This document shows positions 9,775-17,842 of a stretch of DNA of 64,000 nt, piece after piece. The stretch comes from AC-32 sp038237925 (GTDB lineage Bacteria > Actinomycetota > Thermoleophilia > Gaiellales > Gaiellaceae). The translations under genes and the position numbers were made by a program. Each line of letters opens with the position of its first letter. Position 1 is the stretch's first letter. The DNA is taken from assembly GCA_038237925.1 (NCBI GenBank), contig JBBRYF010000008.1, positions 1 to 64,000 on the forward strand. Reading direction: 5' to 3'. The notes under the pieces were generated by a model. That model had not been told where the DNA came from and made no database searches. It worked only from the letters and a program-made list of their open reading frames with translations.

Positions 9775-9780
9775 AGCCTA
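9775..9780 (-). promoter_or_regulatory. -10 element TAGGCT of coaX
   Basis: On the minus strand TAGGCT ends 7 nt before the coaX ATG and begins 2 nt after the TGA of the upstream gene. There is no room for a ribosome site, which fits a leaderless mRNA. Confidence 0.55.
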
Positions 9781-9782
9781 CT

Positions 9783-11425
9783 TCAGCGCTTCAGCGCCAG
9801 CGCCGGGAGGCTCCAGTCCGAGTAGACGCCTTCGTAGACGAGGCTCTTCGGGTCGACCCGCGACGAGAAGAGGTAGCGGTTGTTGTACGTGCGCATCGCC
9901 GCGACGGGCGCGAGGTTCTCCGTCATGTCCAAGTCCAACCTCCCGAACACGGCCAAGCGCGCGCGACCGACGAGCTTGTCGGCCGCTGCGATCCGCCGCA
10001 CATAGGACGTGTCGTCGAGGACGATCAGCGGGTACCCCGGTTCAACGCCCGGGGCGGCCAGGAATGGTGTGAAAAAGTCATACGGGTCGGAGTACTCGGC
10101 GCACCAGCCGTCTGCCGGAAGCAGGTCCCAGTTGGCCGGCGGGAGCCCCGTGAGCTCGGTGTAGAAGGGCTCGAGCTTGACCTTGCCCGGCTTGAACCCC
10201 ATGCCGATCAGGTCGCGTCTGACGAGAGCGGCCTGGGCCGCATTCCTCGTCGCGCCGCCCGACCAGTAGGCGATCACGACGGTGCCGCCTCTGAAGTGGC
10301 CGGCGGCCAGGCGTCTCGCCTTCGGCACGTTCGCACGCGGCGAGTACGGCTGTTGGTTCCTCGCGTCGATCGAGCCCGGGAAACCCGGCGGAAGCAGATG
10401 CGTCCAGGGCGAGCCGGCGTAGGGCCCAGCCGCGGCGGCGTAGTCGGTGCGATCGAGACCCCAGCTCACGGCCCTCCGAAGAGCCGGGTTGTCCTTGAAA
10501 ATCCCGCGCTTGTTGTTGAAAAGCGTCCAGCCGGTGCAGGGGGCCGGCTTGGCCCAGAACTGCGTCTTGTTCACTCCGAACCGCTGGGCCACCTCGAGGA
10601 CCCGCGCCTGCGGAAGCGGACCTTCGTCGAGCCGGCCCGACATGACATCGTCGAAACCGGCCTGCTCGTCCAGGTTCCAGCGCACGTCGACACCGCGCAG
10701 GTTCCGCGGCCGGGCGCCGCGGTAGTACGGGTTGCGCCGCAGCTCCGTGAGCGAGTCGACGACGTGGCGGATGAAGAAGTACGGGCGGCCGACGGGTAGC
10801 TCGTCAGCACCTCGTGGCTCCGCGGCAGCGTCTTCGACGTGGCTTGGAAGAACGGGAGTGCAAGCTTGGTCAGGAAGGTTCCGTCCGGGCGGGTCAGACG
10901 GATGATCAGACGGTTCCCGCGGACGACCACGCCGCGCACGTGAGCGGCGCGACCGTCGTTGACCGCCTTCGCGCCGACGATGTTCGTGCCGCTTGGGTCG
11001 GTGATGAAGGCCGCGCCCGGCGACGCGAGGTCGTGATTCGCGGCCCGCTCGATCGCGTACTTGAAGCTCGCACCCGTCACCGGCGAGCCGTCGCTGAAGC
11101 GGAACCCCTTGCGGATCGTGAACGTCCACGTGCGGCCGTCGCGCGACACGGTGTAGCCCGATGCGACCTCGGGCACCAGCCGCGCCCCGGCCTGGCCCGG
11201 CCGGTCGGGGTAGTTGAAGAGCCTCGCCGCAGTCGCGTACTCGAGCCACCAGGCCGTCGTCACGTATGCGAGCTGCGGGTCGATCTGCACCGACGCGCCG
11301 ACCTCCCCGTAGCGGAAGATGCCACCCTGCCTGAAGCCGCGTGCGGCGCCGGCCAGCTGGGCGGTGAGCAGCAGGCTCACGCCGAGCGCCGGCGCTCCGA
11401 GCGCGACCCAGAGCCGAACGCGCAT
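9783..11425 (-). pseudogene. Peptide ABC transporter substrate-binding protein, broken by a frameshift
   Basis: The family is SBP_bac_5 (DppA/OppA). The N-terminal part, in the frame of the ATG at 11425, has a signal peptide ending LLLTAQLAGAARG and continues through RTWTFTIRKGFRFSDGSPV to SHEVLTSYPS. The C-terminal part is in another frame and resumes with PYFFIRHVVDSL, then NNKRGIFKDNPALRRAVSWG and CAEYSDPYDFF. The shift lies in the C/G run at about 10782-10792; adding one base restores YPSAAPYFFIRH. Together the halves would make about 547 aa, the normal size. It is either a real lesion or a sequencing error. No permease or ATPase genes adjoin it. Confidence 0.8.
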
Positions 11426-11470
11426 GTGTCGTTTGAGACGACTGCGTACGAGCTTCGGTTAGCGCCGCTC

Positions 11471-11476
11471 TACAAT
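11471..11476 (+). promoter_or_regulatory. -10 element TACAAT, leaderless start
   Basis: TACAAT ends 8 nt before the ATG at 11485 and no ribosome site intervenes. This is close to the sigma-70 consensus. Confidence 0.6.
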
Positions 11477-11484
11477 CGCCGGTG

Positions 11485-11829
11485 ATGGATGCCCGTGACG
11501 AGCGGTCCGCCAAGAACGAGGCCCTCCTGCGTGAGGTGAACGACCGGATCGAGGAGGTCGGCAAGCGCCTCCAGGTCCTTCCCGACGGTCAGCTGCTCGA
11601 GTTTCGCTGCGAGTGCGGCCGCGCAGCCTGTGAGGACCTCATCTCGATGGCGGTCGAGGCCTATGAGCAGGTGCGCTCGGACAACGACCGGTTCGCCGTC
11701 GTGCCTGGTCACGAGAACGAGGAGATCGAGCGCGTCGTCGAGCGGACCGATCGCTACGTGGTCGTCGACAAGCGCCCGGACGCCGAGCGGTTCGTCGGCG
11801 CCGACGGCAAGCCGGACAGCGGCGCCTAG
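11485..11829 (+). CDS. Conserved hypothetical protein with CxC...C motif
   Basis: 114 aa, soluble and highly charged. An N-terminal helical region (NEALLREVNDRIEEVGKRL) precedes FRCECGRAACEDLISM, where three cysteines could bind metal, and then VVPGHENEEIERVVER. No known catalytic motif. I prefer the ATG at 11485 to the GTG at 11482 because of the -10 spacing. Convergent with the next gene, with 3 nt between stops. Function unknown. Confidence 0.8.
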   Translation: MDARDERSAKNEALLREVNDRIEEVGKRLQVLPDGQLLEFRCECGRAACEDLISMAVEAYEQVRSDNDRFAVVPGHENEEIERVVERTDRYVVVDKRPDAERFVGADGKPDSGA

Positions 11830-11832
11830 CTA

Positions 11833-12198
11833 CTACGCGTCGTCGTCGGAGCCGAGCGACTCGCCGATCCGCTCGGCGAGCGCCTCGGCGCTGAGGCTGG
11901 GCTCCTCGCCCTCGCCGCGCAGCTCCTCGACGGTCACGTCGCTCGAGGTGTAGACCTCGGCGCGCGGGATGATGCGGGTCGGGCGGTTCTTGTCCCAGAC
12001 CCAGACGTCCTCCATCTTCAGGTGGAAGAACGGGTAGCTCGGCTGCGGCACGTACTGGAGGTCGAGCTTGTTGCAGAGGTACGTCGCGTCCTGAGTCAGC
12101 ACGCAGTAGCGAAAGAGGGCGAAGACCGCCGAATACTCCTTTTTCAGCGCGAGCTCGAGCTCGGCTTCGAACTCATCGAGCTCGTCGAGGTGCGACAT
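11833..12198 (-). CDS. DUF2469-like protein
   Basis: 121 aa. The pattern E-x-ELALKKEYSAVFALFRYCV, a YLCNKLDLQYV strand and EDVWVWDKNRPTRII followed by SDVTVEEL resembles the small DUF2469 family of actinobacteria, whose members share WVWD-x-x-RP. Its role is unknown. Acidic C-terminal tail. Downstream of folK, starting 7 nt past its stop, but with its own -10 element. Confidence 0.7.
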   Translation of the reverse strand: MSHLDELDEFEAELELALKKEYSAVFALFRYCVLTQDATYLCNKLDLQYVPQPSYPFFHLKMEDVWVWDKNRPTRIIPRAEVYTSSDVTVEELRGEGEEPSLSAEALAERIGESLGSDDDA

Positions 12199-12204
12199 GC
12201 GGCC

Positions 12205-12210
12205 ATCATA
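12205..12210 (-). promoter_or_regulatory. -10 element TATGAT overlapping the folK stop codon
   Basis: On the minus strand TATGAT ends 6 nt before the ATG at 12198. The TGA stop of folK (12206-12208) lies inside this hexamer. No ribosome site intervenes. Confidence 0.55.
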
Positions 12211-12664
12211 GCCCTGCCAAGAGCGTCTGGACCGCGCCGCGCCCGGGAATCTCGAGAGCCGGGTCGAGCTCGGCGAGCGGCTCCAGCGCGAAGCGCCGCT
12301 CGTGCAGCCGCGGGTGCGGTATCTCGAGACCCGGTTCGTTTATGACCAGGTCTTCGTAGAGCAAGAGGTCGAGGTCGATCGTCCGCGGACCAAAGCGGGG
12401 GCCGCGCTCTCGGACACGCCCAAGTCGCCGTTCAATCGCGAGTAGTCGCACTAGTAGCTCCCGCGGGCCCAAGAGGGTGTCGACCGCTGCAGCAGCGTTG
12501 AGGAACCGCGGCTGGTCCACGTACCCGACCGGCTCGGTCTCCCGAACGGTGGATACGCGGACTAGGTCGACCCGAGGCTCGGCGGCGAGCAATTCGACTG
12601 CTGCCGCGATGGTCGCGCGGGCGCGCCCGATGTTCGCGCCGAGCCCAACGTACGCGCGACGCAA
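12206..12664 (-). CDS. folK: 2-amino-4-hydroxy-6-hydroxymethyldihydropteridine pyrophosphokinase
   Basis: About 152 aa. Transfers pyrophosphate from ATP to the pterin in folate synthesis, just before FolP. Visible: the N-terminal AYVGLGANIGRA, the substrate-loop ETEPVGYVDQPRFLNAAA, and FGPRTIDLDLLLY with the two metal-binding aspartates. The start is uncertain: TTG at 12664 gives the usual FolK N-terminus, TTG at 12703 is an alternative, and a TAGAAT -10 lies at 12720-12725. folB and folP are about 42 kb away across the polysaccharide locus. Confidence 0.92.
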   Translation of the reverse strand: MRRAYVGLGANIGRARATIAAAVELLAAEPRVDLVRVSTVRETEPVGYVDQPRFLNAAAAVDTLLGPRELLVRLLAIERRLGRVRERGPRFGPRTIDLDLLLYEDLVINEPGLEIPHPRLHERRFALEPLAELDPALEIPGRGAVQTLLAGL

Positions 12665-12751
12665 CTGGGAGGTCGGTCCCGCCGTTTCGGCCTCGTGTTT
12701 CAAGTCGTCGATCGGCGGAATTCTAGGGGTGGCGTATCGCCGCAGTTGCTG

Positions 12752-12757
12752 TAGATT
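12752..12757 (+). promoter_or_regulatory. Candidate -10 (TAGATT) for the sugar transferase
   Basis: TAGATT would give a leader of about 50 nt that ends with the GGGGAGGGAG ribosome site before the ATG at 12814. No clear -35 is seen. Confidence 0.35.
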
Positions 12758-12813
12758 GTGAGGAAGCCTCGGCGTTCGGGGCTTCAGCGGGGGAGATTGT
12801 GGGGAGGGAGCAC

Positions 12814-13560
12814 ATGATGGGCTTGGACGAGCTGTCCGCCAACCGGGCGACGGTCGCAAACGACGTAGCAGTGAGGATCTTCGACGTGCTCGCTGCGTCG
12901 ATCCTGCTCTTGCTGTTGCTCCCGCTGATCGTCCTCATCTCGCTAGGCATCGTCGTTGATAGCTGGGGACCTGTGCTGTATGGGTGCGAGCGCGTTGGCC
13001 GCTACGGCCGGAGCTTCCGAATGCTGAAGTTCCGCAAGATGAAAGTCGACGCCGAAGGACCGCCGCTAACGACTGGAAGTGATGCCCGCTTCACGCGTTT
13101 CGGCCGCCTGCTGGCTAAGTCGAAGCTCGACGAGTTGCCGCAGCTCTGGAACGTGGTGAAGGGCGACATGAGCCTCGTGGGGCCGCGCCCCGAAGACGCT
13201 TCGTTCGTCGCGCTACTGCCGGTCGACTACGAGGAGATCCTGCAAGTGCCGCCGGGAATCACCGGTCTGTCGCAGCTTGCGTTCGCCCGGGAGAGTCAGC
13301 TGCTCGCCGCGGACGACGTCCACGGCTACTACGTCGAGCGCCTGCTCCCACAGAAGATCTCGCTGGACCGGCTGTACGCCCACAGGCGCTCGCTCCTGCT
13401 CAACCTCCAGATTCTGCTGTGGACGACGGTCGTCGTCAGCCTCGTCGCCGAGGTCGCGGTCAACCGGCGCTCCGGCCGCCTGACGTTCAGACGCCGGTCT
13501 CCGCAGACGGAGCATCAGGGCGAGCGCACGCAGCTGGTGTCGGAGACGTCCTCGCGCTGA
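12814..13560 (+). CDS. Initiating sugar-phosphate transferase (WbaP/WcaJ-like)
   Basis: 248 aa. Transfers a sugar-1-phosphate to undecaprenyl phosphate, the first membrane step of a surface-polysaccharide repeat unit. An N-terminal membrane segment (about residues 15-40) is followed by the Bac_transf domain: SFRMLKFRKMKVDAE, KLDELPQLWNVVKGDMS and LVGPRPE. A second hydrophobic stretch near residue 200 is unusual for the short form. Start ATG at 12814 has GGAGGG upstream; GTG 12799 is less likely. First gene of the polysaccharide locus. Confidence 0.93.
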   Translation: MMGLDELSANRATVANDVAVRIFDVLAASILLLLLLPLIVLISLGIVVDSWGPVLYGCERVGRYGRSFRMLKFRKMKVDAEGPPLTTGSDARFTRFGRLLAKSKLDELPQLWNVVKGDMSLVGPRPEDASFVALLPVDYEEILQVPPGITGLSQLAFARESQLLAADDVHGYYVERLLPQKISLDRLYAHRRSLLLNLQILLWTTVVVSLVAEVAVNRRSGRLTFRRRSPQTEHQGERTQLVSETSSR

Positions 13561-13595
13561 GCCTCGGTCGCTTCTGACCGCCGAAACCGACTAAC

Positions 13596-14363
13596 GTGAG
13601 AACCGGTGTGGGCAAAGGCGATGCGAGCACGAGGGTCGTAATCCTCGCCGGCGGCCGCGGAACGCGGCTCGCCCCGTACACCTCGGTTTTGCCGAAGCCG
13701 CTGATGCCGATCGGCGACCGGGCGATTCTCGAGATCGTAATCGAGCAGCTTGCAGCGTCCGGCTTCAACGACGTCGTCATCTCAGTTGGGCATCTCGCGC
13801 ATCTCATTCGCGCTGTGTTCGACCATGGCCGCATTCCCTTGCCGAAGCCGCACGAGAGCCGCATCTCATACGTCTACGAGGAGGAGCCGCTGGGGACAGC
13901 CGGCTCGCTACGACTGGTTACTGGCCTCGACGACACGTTCCTCGTGATGAACGGAGATCTGCTGACGACCCTGGACTATGCCGACCTGCTCCACGAGCAC
14001 AAGGCATCCGGCAATCTCGTCACGATCGCGTCGAAGCGGCGGGGGATCAAAGTCGACTATGGCGTGCTGCACCTCGACGGGGCGACGTCGCGGATATCGG
14101 CCGTCACCCGGTACGAGGAGAAACCGGAATTCGTCTCCACGGTCAGTATGGGCGTCTATGCACTGGAACCACGGGCACTCGAATTCATTCCCGCGGATCG
14201 CGCCTTCGACTTCCCGGAGCTCGTCGACGAGCTGTTGAAGGCCGGCGAGGCGGTCGGAGCTTACGTCTACGACGGCCTGTGGTTCGACATCGGTCGCAGC
14301 GACGATTACGAACGCGCCGCCTCCGCATGGGAGAGCGGCGCATTTGAATCGTCGAGGTTGTGA
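13596..14363 (+). CDS. Sugar-phosphate nucleotidyltransferase
   Basis: 255 aa. Makes an NDP-sugar donor. The NTP_transferase signature VVILAGGRGTRLAPYTSVLPKP is split across residues 13-34 with the diphosphate loop GGRGTRL; NGDLLTTLDY carries the metal-binding aspartate; WFDIGRSDDYERA is typical of RmlA/GlmU/ManC-type enzymes. Single-domain length, without the C-terminal left-handed helix. GTG 13596 or GTG 13608 could be the start. Follows the sugar transferase by 35 nt. The sugar cannot be told from sequence. Confidence 0.9.
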   Translation: MRTGVGKGDASTRVVILAGGRGTRLAPYTSVLPKPLMPIGDRAILEIVIEQLAASGFNDVVISVGHLAHLIRAVFDHGRIPLPKPHESRISYVYEEEPLGTAGSLRLVTGLDDTFLVMNGDLLTTLDYADLLHEHKASGNLVTIASKRRGIKVDYGVLHLDGATSRISAVTRYEEKPEFVSTVSMGVYALEPRALEFIPADRAFDFPELVDELLKAGEAVGAYVYDGLWFDIGRSDDYERAASAWESGAFESSRL

Positions 14364-14370
14364 GCGCTTG

Positions 14371-14652
14371 CTACTGCTGCTTCTGAGCAGCGCGCCGCAA
14401 CGTCCAGCCCGTCGCCATCAGCACGAGCGCGCCGAACGCGATCAGCGCGAGATCGAGTCCGGTGAACGGAAGAGTACCGGTCGACCGCACCGCCCCCGCG
14501 CCGAGCACCTGACCCGCAGCGAGCTTATTCTGCGTCTGGCCACCTAGGCCGCCGTACTGCATTAGCAGCGCCGAGGACGACCCGGCAAACGCGACCCCCG
14601 CAACGACGAGTGAGACGATCGCCGCCGCGACTCCCACAATTGTCTTCCGCAC
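14371..14652 (-). CDS. Small secreted protein with LPFTG sortase-anchoring signal
   Basis: 93 aa. Signal peptide (MRKTIVGVAAAIVSLVVAGVAFA), a short mature region, then STGTLPFTG, a hydrophobic stretch (LDLALIAFGALVLMATGW) and a basic tail TLRRAAQKQQ: the complete cell-wall sorting signal. The GTG at 14652 was chosen because GGGGAGG lies 4 nt upstream; the longer reading lacks a site. The mature part is only about 40 residues. No sortase gene is in the window. Confidence 0.8.
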   Translation of the reverse strand: MRKTIVGVAAAIVSLVVAGVAFAGSSSALLMQYGGLGGQTQNKLAAGQVLGAGAVRSTGTLPFTGLDLALIAFGALVLMATGWTLRRAAQKQQ

Positions 14653-14759
14653 GTTGCCTCCCCTAGTTGGAACGTTGCTTCGCGTATCCCCAGTGACCGC
14701 GAAAGTAATCCCTCGCTCCGGAGCATAGTTATGGAAATACGCCTTGTCCATCCCTTCTG

Positions 14760-16832
14760 CTAACGCTGCTGCGCACCTGTCAGGTTAACCGTTCGTGCCT
14801 CGAACAGGTGGTCAATCTGCGCCTGCGAGAGGCGTCCGCCTCGCACGATCTTGTCGCGGACGAATGGGAGCAGCGGCTCGCGTGGGTTCAGGCGCCGCAC
14901 CTCGTCTAACCAGCGGAGCGCTAGTGCCTTTCTCCCCGCCTGCGCTTCTACGATCGCCAGCTCGAACGCCGCATACCAATTGTGCGGATTCCGTACGAGG
15001 ACGCGTTGGAAGGCGGCGCGCTCACGGCGGGGGTCGTGGAGTCGAGCCGCGATCGCTCCCTCGATCAGATCGGGGCGATCGCTCAGCGGGTTCAACCTGC
15101 GCGCGCGGTCGAGGCTGCGATACGCCGCGGCCGAGTCCACGGCCCACGCGGCCGAGGCACGGTCGATCTCCTTGGCGGCGAGCCAGGGAAGGACGAGACC
15201 GGCAGCAGCGGCCGTCGCGAGGAGAACGAGGGGCACGACGCCGTACAGCGGCAGGCGCAGCGGGCGCCTCGGCGGCTCGTTCGAAACCGTCTGCCCGGCC
15301 AATGCGAGCCATGCGATCGCCGGGGCACCGAGGGCCGGGATCTCCCAGAACCAATCGACCGAGCCATGGATCGACCAGTACGCGAATGCCGCCAGCGCGG
15401 CGGCGGCGAGGCCGGCGACTTCGCCGCGGTGACGGTGCAGCGTGCGCCCGACCGCCAGCAGGGCGAACGCGAGGAAGCCACCGAACAACACGGCGCCGAC
15501 GAGGCCTGTTTGGGCGAGGACGCGCAACTCGAGGCTGTGCTGGTTTAACGGCTCGTCCTTCGTCCGGCGCAGGCGAAGGTAGTCCACCGCGAAGTTCTCG
15601 ACGCCGACACCGGCGATAGGTGCCGACTTGAACTCGTGGATTGCGACGCGCCAGAGATCGTAGCGAGGGCTCGAGAAACCGCTTGTGAGGTGGTTCGTGG
15701 TAGCCGTGCTTTTCTCGCTCTTGAACTGCCGCCAGGCGGAACGTGCGCGACCGACCGGATTTCCGTATCGATCAACGAACGCTACGGAGCCGCCGACGAG
15801 GACGGCAACTGCGGCGATGACGACTGCCCAGCCGATCACCCTCGTCACCGAGGCGGAGAGGCGGAAGCTCCTGTCGGCTAGAGCGATTGCCGCGCCAACG
15901 AGGAGCAAGGCGAGCCCGCTCCACGCGAGCGCCGAGCGCGCATCGGCGAGCGTCGCGTGCACGGCGCGCTCGTCGGCGACCGCGGGGTAGACGTCGAGCA
16001 GCGTCCGGGTGGCGAAGGTCGCCGGAACAGCGACAGCGGCGAGCGCAAGCAGCACGCGGAGGCGACCGGGCGCGATAGCCAGGAACCCGAGCACGACGAG
16101 CGGGAGCGCCACGAGACTAGCGCGGCTCTGGCACATGATCGCGAGCTCGAGGAGGAGGCCCGCGGTTGCCAGCATGACCGCGCGCGCAGCGACCGGGACG
16201 CTCCGCCGGGAAGCAAAGAAAACCGCCGGTACGAACGGCGCGAGGAAGAGCGCAGCCGTCGCATTCGGATAGCTGATTGGTGAGCTCAACCGCCCTGAGA
16301 TGAAGAAGTCCGCAGGCCTCGTGGCGTCGACCGCGCGCAAGAACTCGGTGCTGCCGATCGCGGCAGTCACCAACGCGAATGAGCCGAGCAGGACACCGGT
16401 GACGCGAGCGGGAACAGCCCGCCATCCGAACAGCAGGAACACGCAGAGGTAGAGCAGGGTCCGATTCGCCCCGTCCCAGGCGTCGCCCTTCACGTCGGCC
16501 CACGAGATGCTCAGGAAGGACCACGCCGTATAAGCGGCAAACAAGGACGCCGCGAGTGCGAGGTCGCGACGACCGGCGAACGGCGGCGCTTCGGCCACGG
16601 CGACTGCCACGACAAGCCCGAGGATGAAGAGGGTGCCGGGAAGCCAGTGCACCGGGGCGTAGCCACCATCCTGCCCGGCCCAGATTAGGAACACCGTGAG
16701 AGCGAGTGCGAGAGGCAACCACCGCAGTACGACGACCGCGCGAGGCGTTGATCGCTTCGACACGGCCTCCGCCGGCTGCGACTCGACTTCGCTGCTCCGG
16801 ACGGTGCTGCCCGTTGAGTCGACGCGCGTCAA
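14760..16832 (-). CDS. O-antigen ligase/polymerase-like membrane protein with TPR-like tail
   Basis: 690 aa. At least ten hydrophobic segments between residues 35 and 550. The Wzy_C/WaaL-type region has SSPRYDLWRVAIHEFKSAPIAGVGVENF and LNQHSLELRVLAQTGLVGA, with the conserved H of NQHS. The C-terminal 130 residues look like helical repeats (LARRLNP.., ALRWLDEVRRLNPREPLLP). Probably polymerises or ligates the polysaccharide. Start TTG 16832 follows a TAGCCT by 9 nt. A second protein of this kind is at 40512-41921. Confidence 0.88.
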   Translation of the reverse strand: MTRVDSTGSTVRSSEVESQPAEAVSKRSTPRAVVVLRWLPLALALTVFLIWAGQDGGYAPVHWLPGTLFILGLVVAVAVAEAPPFAGRRDLALAASLFAAYTAWSFLSISWADVKGDAWDGANRTLLYLCVFLLFGWRAVPARVTGVLLGSFALVTAAIGSTEFLRAVDATRPADFFISGRLSSPISYPNATAALFLAPFVPAVFFASRRSVPVAARAVMLATAGLLLELAIMCQSRASLVALPLVVLGFLAIAPGRLRVLLALAAVAVPATFATRTLLDVYPAVADERAVHATLADARSALAWSGLALLLVGAAIALADRSFRLSASVTRVIGWAVVIAAVAVLVGGSVAFVDRYGNPVGRARSAWRQFKSEKSTATTNHLTSGFSSPRYDLWRVAIHEFKSAPIAGVGVENFAVDYLRLRRTKDEPLNQHSLELRVLAQTGLVGAVLFGGFLAFALLAVGRTLHRHRGEVAGLAAAALAAFAYWSIHGSVDWFWEIPALGAPAIAWLALAGQTVSNEPPRRPLRLPLYGVVPLVLLATAAAAGLVLPWLAAKEIDRASAAWAVDSAAAYRSLDRARRLNPLSDRPDLIEGAIAARLHDPRRERAAFQRVLVRNPHNWYAAFELAIVEAQAGRKALALRWLDEVRRLNPREPLLPFVRDKIVRGGRLSQAQIDHLFEARTVNLTGAQQR

Positions 16833-16841
16833 GGCGGAGCA

Positions 16842-16866
16842 AGGCTAGCCGCGGGACCGCTAGGTT
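16842..16866. promoter_or_regulatory. Divergent -10 pair for wzy-like and nucleotidyltransferase genes
   Basis: Minus strand: TAGCCT (16847-16842), 9 nt before TTG 16832. Plus strand: TAGGTT (16861-16866), 10 nt before ATG 16877. Only 44 bp separate the start codons and neither has a ribosome site. Confidence 0.5.
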
Positions 16867-16876
16867 CGCTGCCTGA

Positions 16877-17842
16877 ATGCCCGAGCGCTCGCTTACCCAA
16901 CCTCCCCTGTCTGCGACGTACGCGCTCTCGCCGCTTTGGGAGAACGTTGACCAGATCCTCGACCGCCTCACGGTCGAGGCGGCCCGAGCACACGGCGTCA
17001 TACCCTTGTTCACCGAGCGACTGCGCGCTCGTGGCGAGGAGGTACCTGCCGAATTGCTGCAAGAGGAACGCGCCGCAAGGATGGCGAATGCGATCGCGCC
17101 GTCGGTCTTGGTTCGAGCGCGCGAAGCCTATGGCGGGCGCATGATGCTTCTGAAAGGCCCGGAGGTATCCGCGCTCTACCCCGGGCGCGCCCGCATGCTC
17201 GCCGATCTCGACCTCCTTGTCGACGACGCTCCGAGGGCGCGAGAAGCCTTTCTCGAAGCTGGTTTCGTCTCCGCCGATCGACTGAAGCCGGTCTCCGACA
17301 CCTTCTACCACGTCAATCCGGTCGAGTTGCCGGGGGTACCTCTTCCCGTCGAGCTCCACAAGTCTTTCCGCTGGCCGAATGGCCTCCGCCCGGCACCGAA
17401 CGACGATCTGTTCGCGGAAGCCGTTCCGGCGACCGTCGGAGTCGCGGGGCTTGTCGCACCGTCTCGCGCTCATCACGCCGTGCTGCTGGCGACACACGGC
17501 TGGGCTGAGCGACCACTGGCACGCCTGCGCGACTTGATCGACATCGATGCGATGGCTGAGGGCATCGATGAGCGCGAGTTGAGTCAGGTCGCGGAAGCGT
17601 GGGGCTGGGGACGCCTGTGGCAGGCGACAAGGGCGGCGAGGTCATGGCTCTTCGAAGGCGGCCCGAGGCCGAGCGCCGCACGCGTTTGGGCGAGGCATCT
17701 GGAGCAGCCGCGCGCTGCCAACGCGGTCGATCGCGGCCTAGCGCGGTGGTTGTCGCCCTTCTGGGCCTTGCCTTTTCCCACAGCCGTGCACGAGGTCGGC
17801 TTTATCGCGAAAAAGGCGGCCCTTCGCCACCGAAAGGGCTAG
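16877..17842 (+). CDS. Nucleotidyltransferase-fold protein (NTP_transf_5)
   Basis: 321 aa. The NTP_transf_5 core is visible: MMLLKGPEVSALYPGRARMLADLDLLVDD (near residues 91-119), where the D-x-D pair of ADLDLLV would bind metal. Members occur in capsule loci and in some lasso-peptide clusters; substrates are mostly unknown. C-terminal helical region with conserved H residues (APSRAHHAVLLATHGW). Its last 4 nt overlap the convergent flippase. A relative with an altered active site is at 20075-21214. Confidence 0.82.
   Translation: MPERSLTQPPLSATYALSPLWENVDQILDRLTVEAARAHGVIPLFTERLRARGEEVPAELLQEERAARMANAIAPSVLVRAREAYGGRMMLLKGPEVSALYPGRARMLADLDLLVDDAPRAREAFLEAGFVSADRLKPVSDTFYHVNPVELPGVPLPVELHKSFRWPNGLRPAPNDDLFAEAVPATVGVAGLVAPSRAHHAVLLATHGWAERPLARLRDLIDIDAMAEGIDERELSQVAEAWGWGRLWQATRAARSWLFEGGPRPSAARVWARHLEQPRAANAVDRGLARWLSPFWALPFPTAVHEVGFIAKKAALRHRKG

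Noticed and set aside
9090..10799. 569-codon plus-strand frame over coaX and the peptide-binding gene
   Set aside because: Shadow ORF with no motif; both minus-strand genes are clear, apart from the frameshift.
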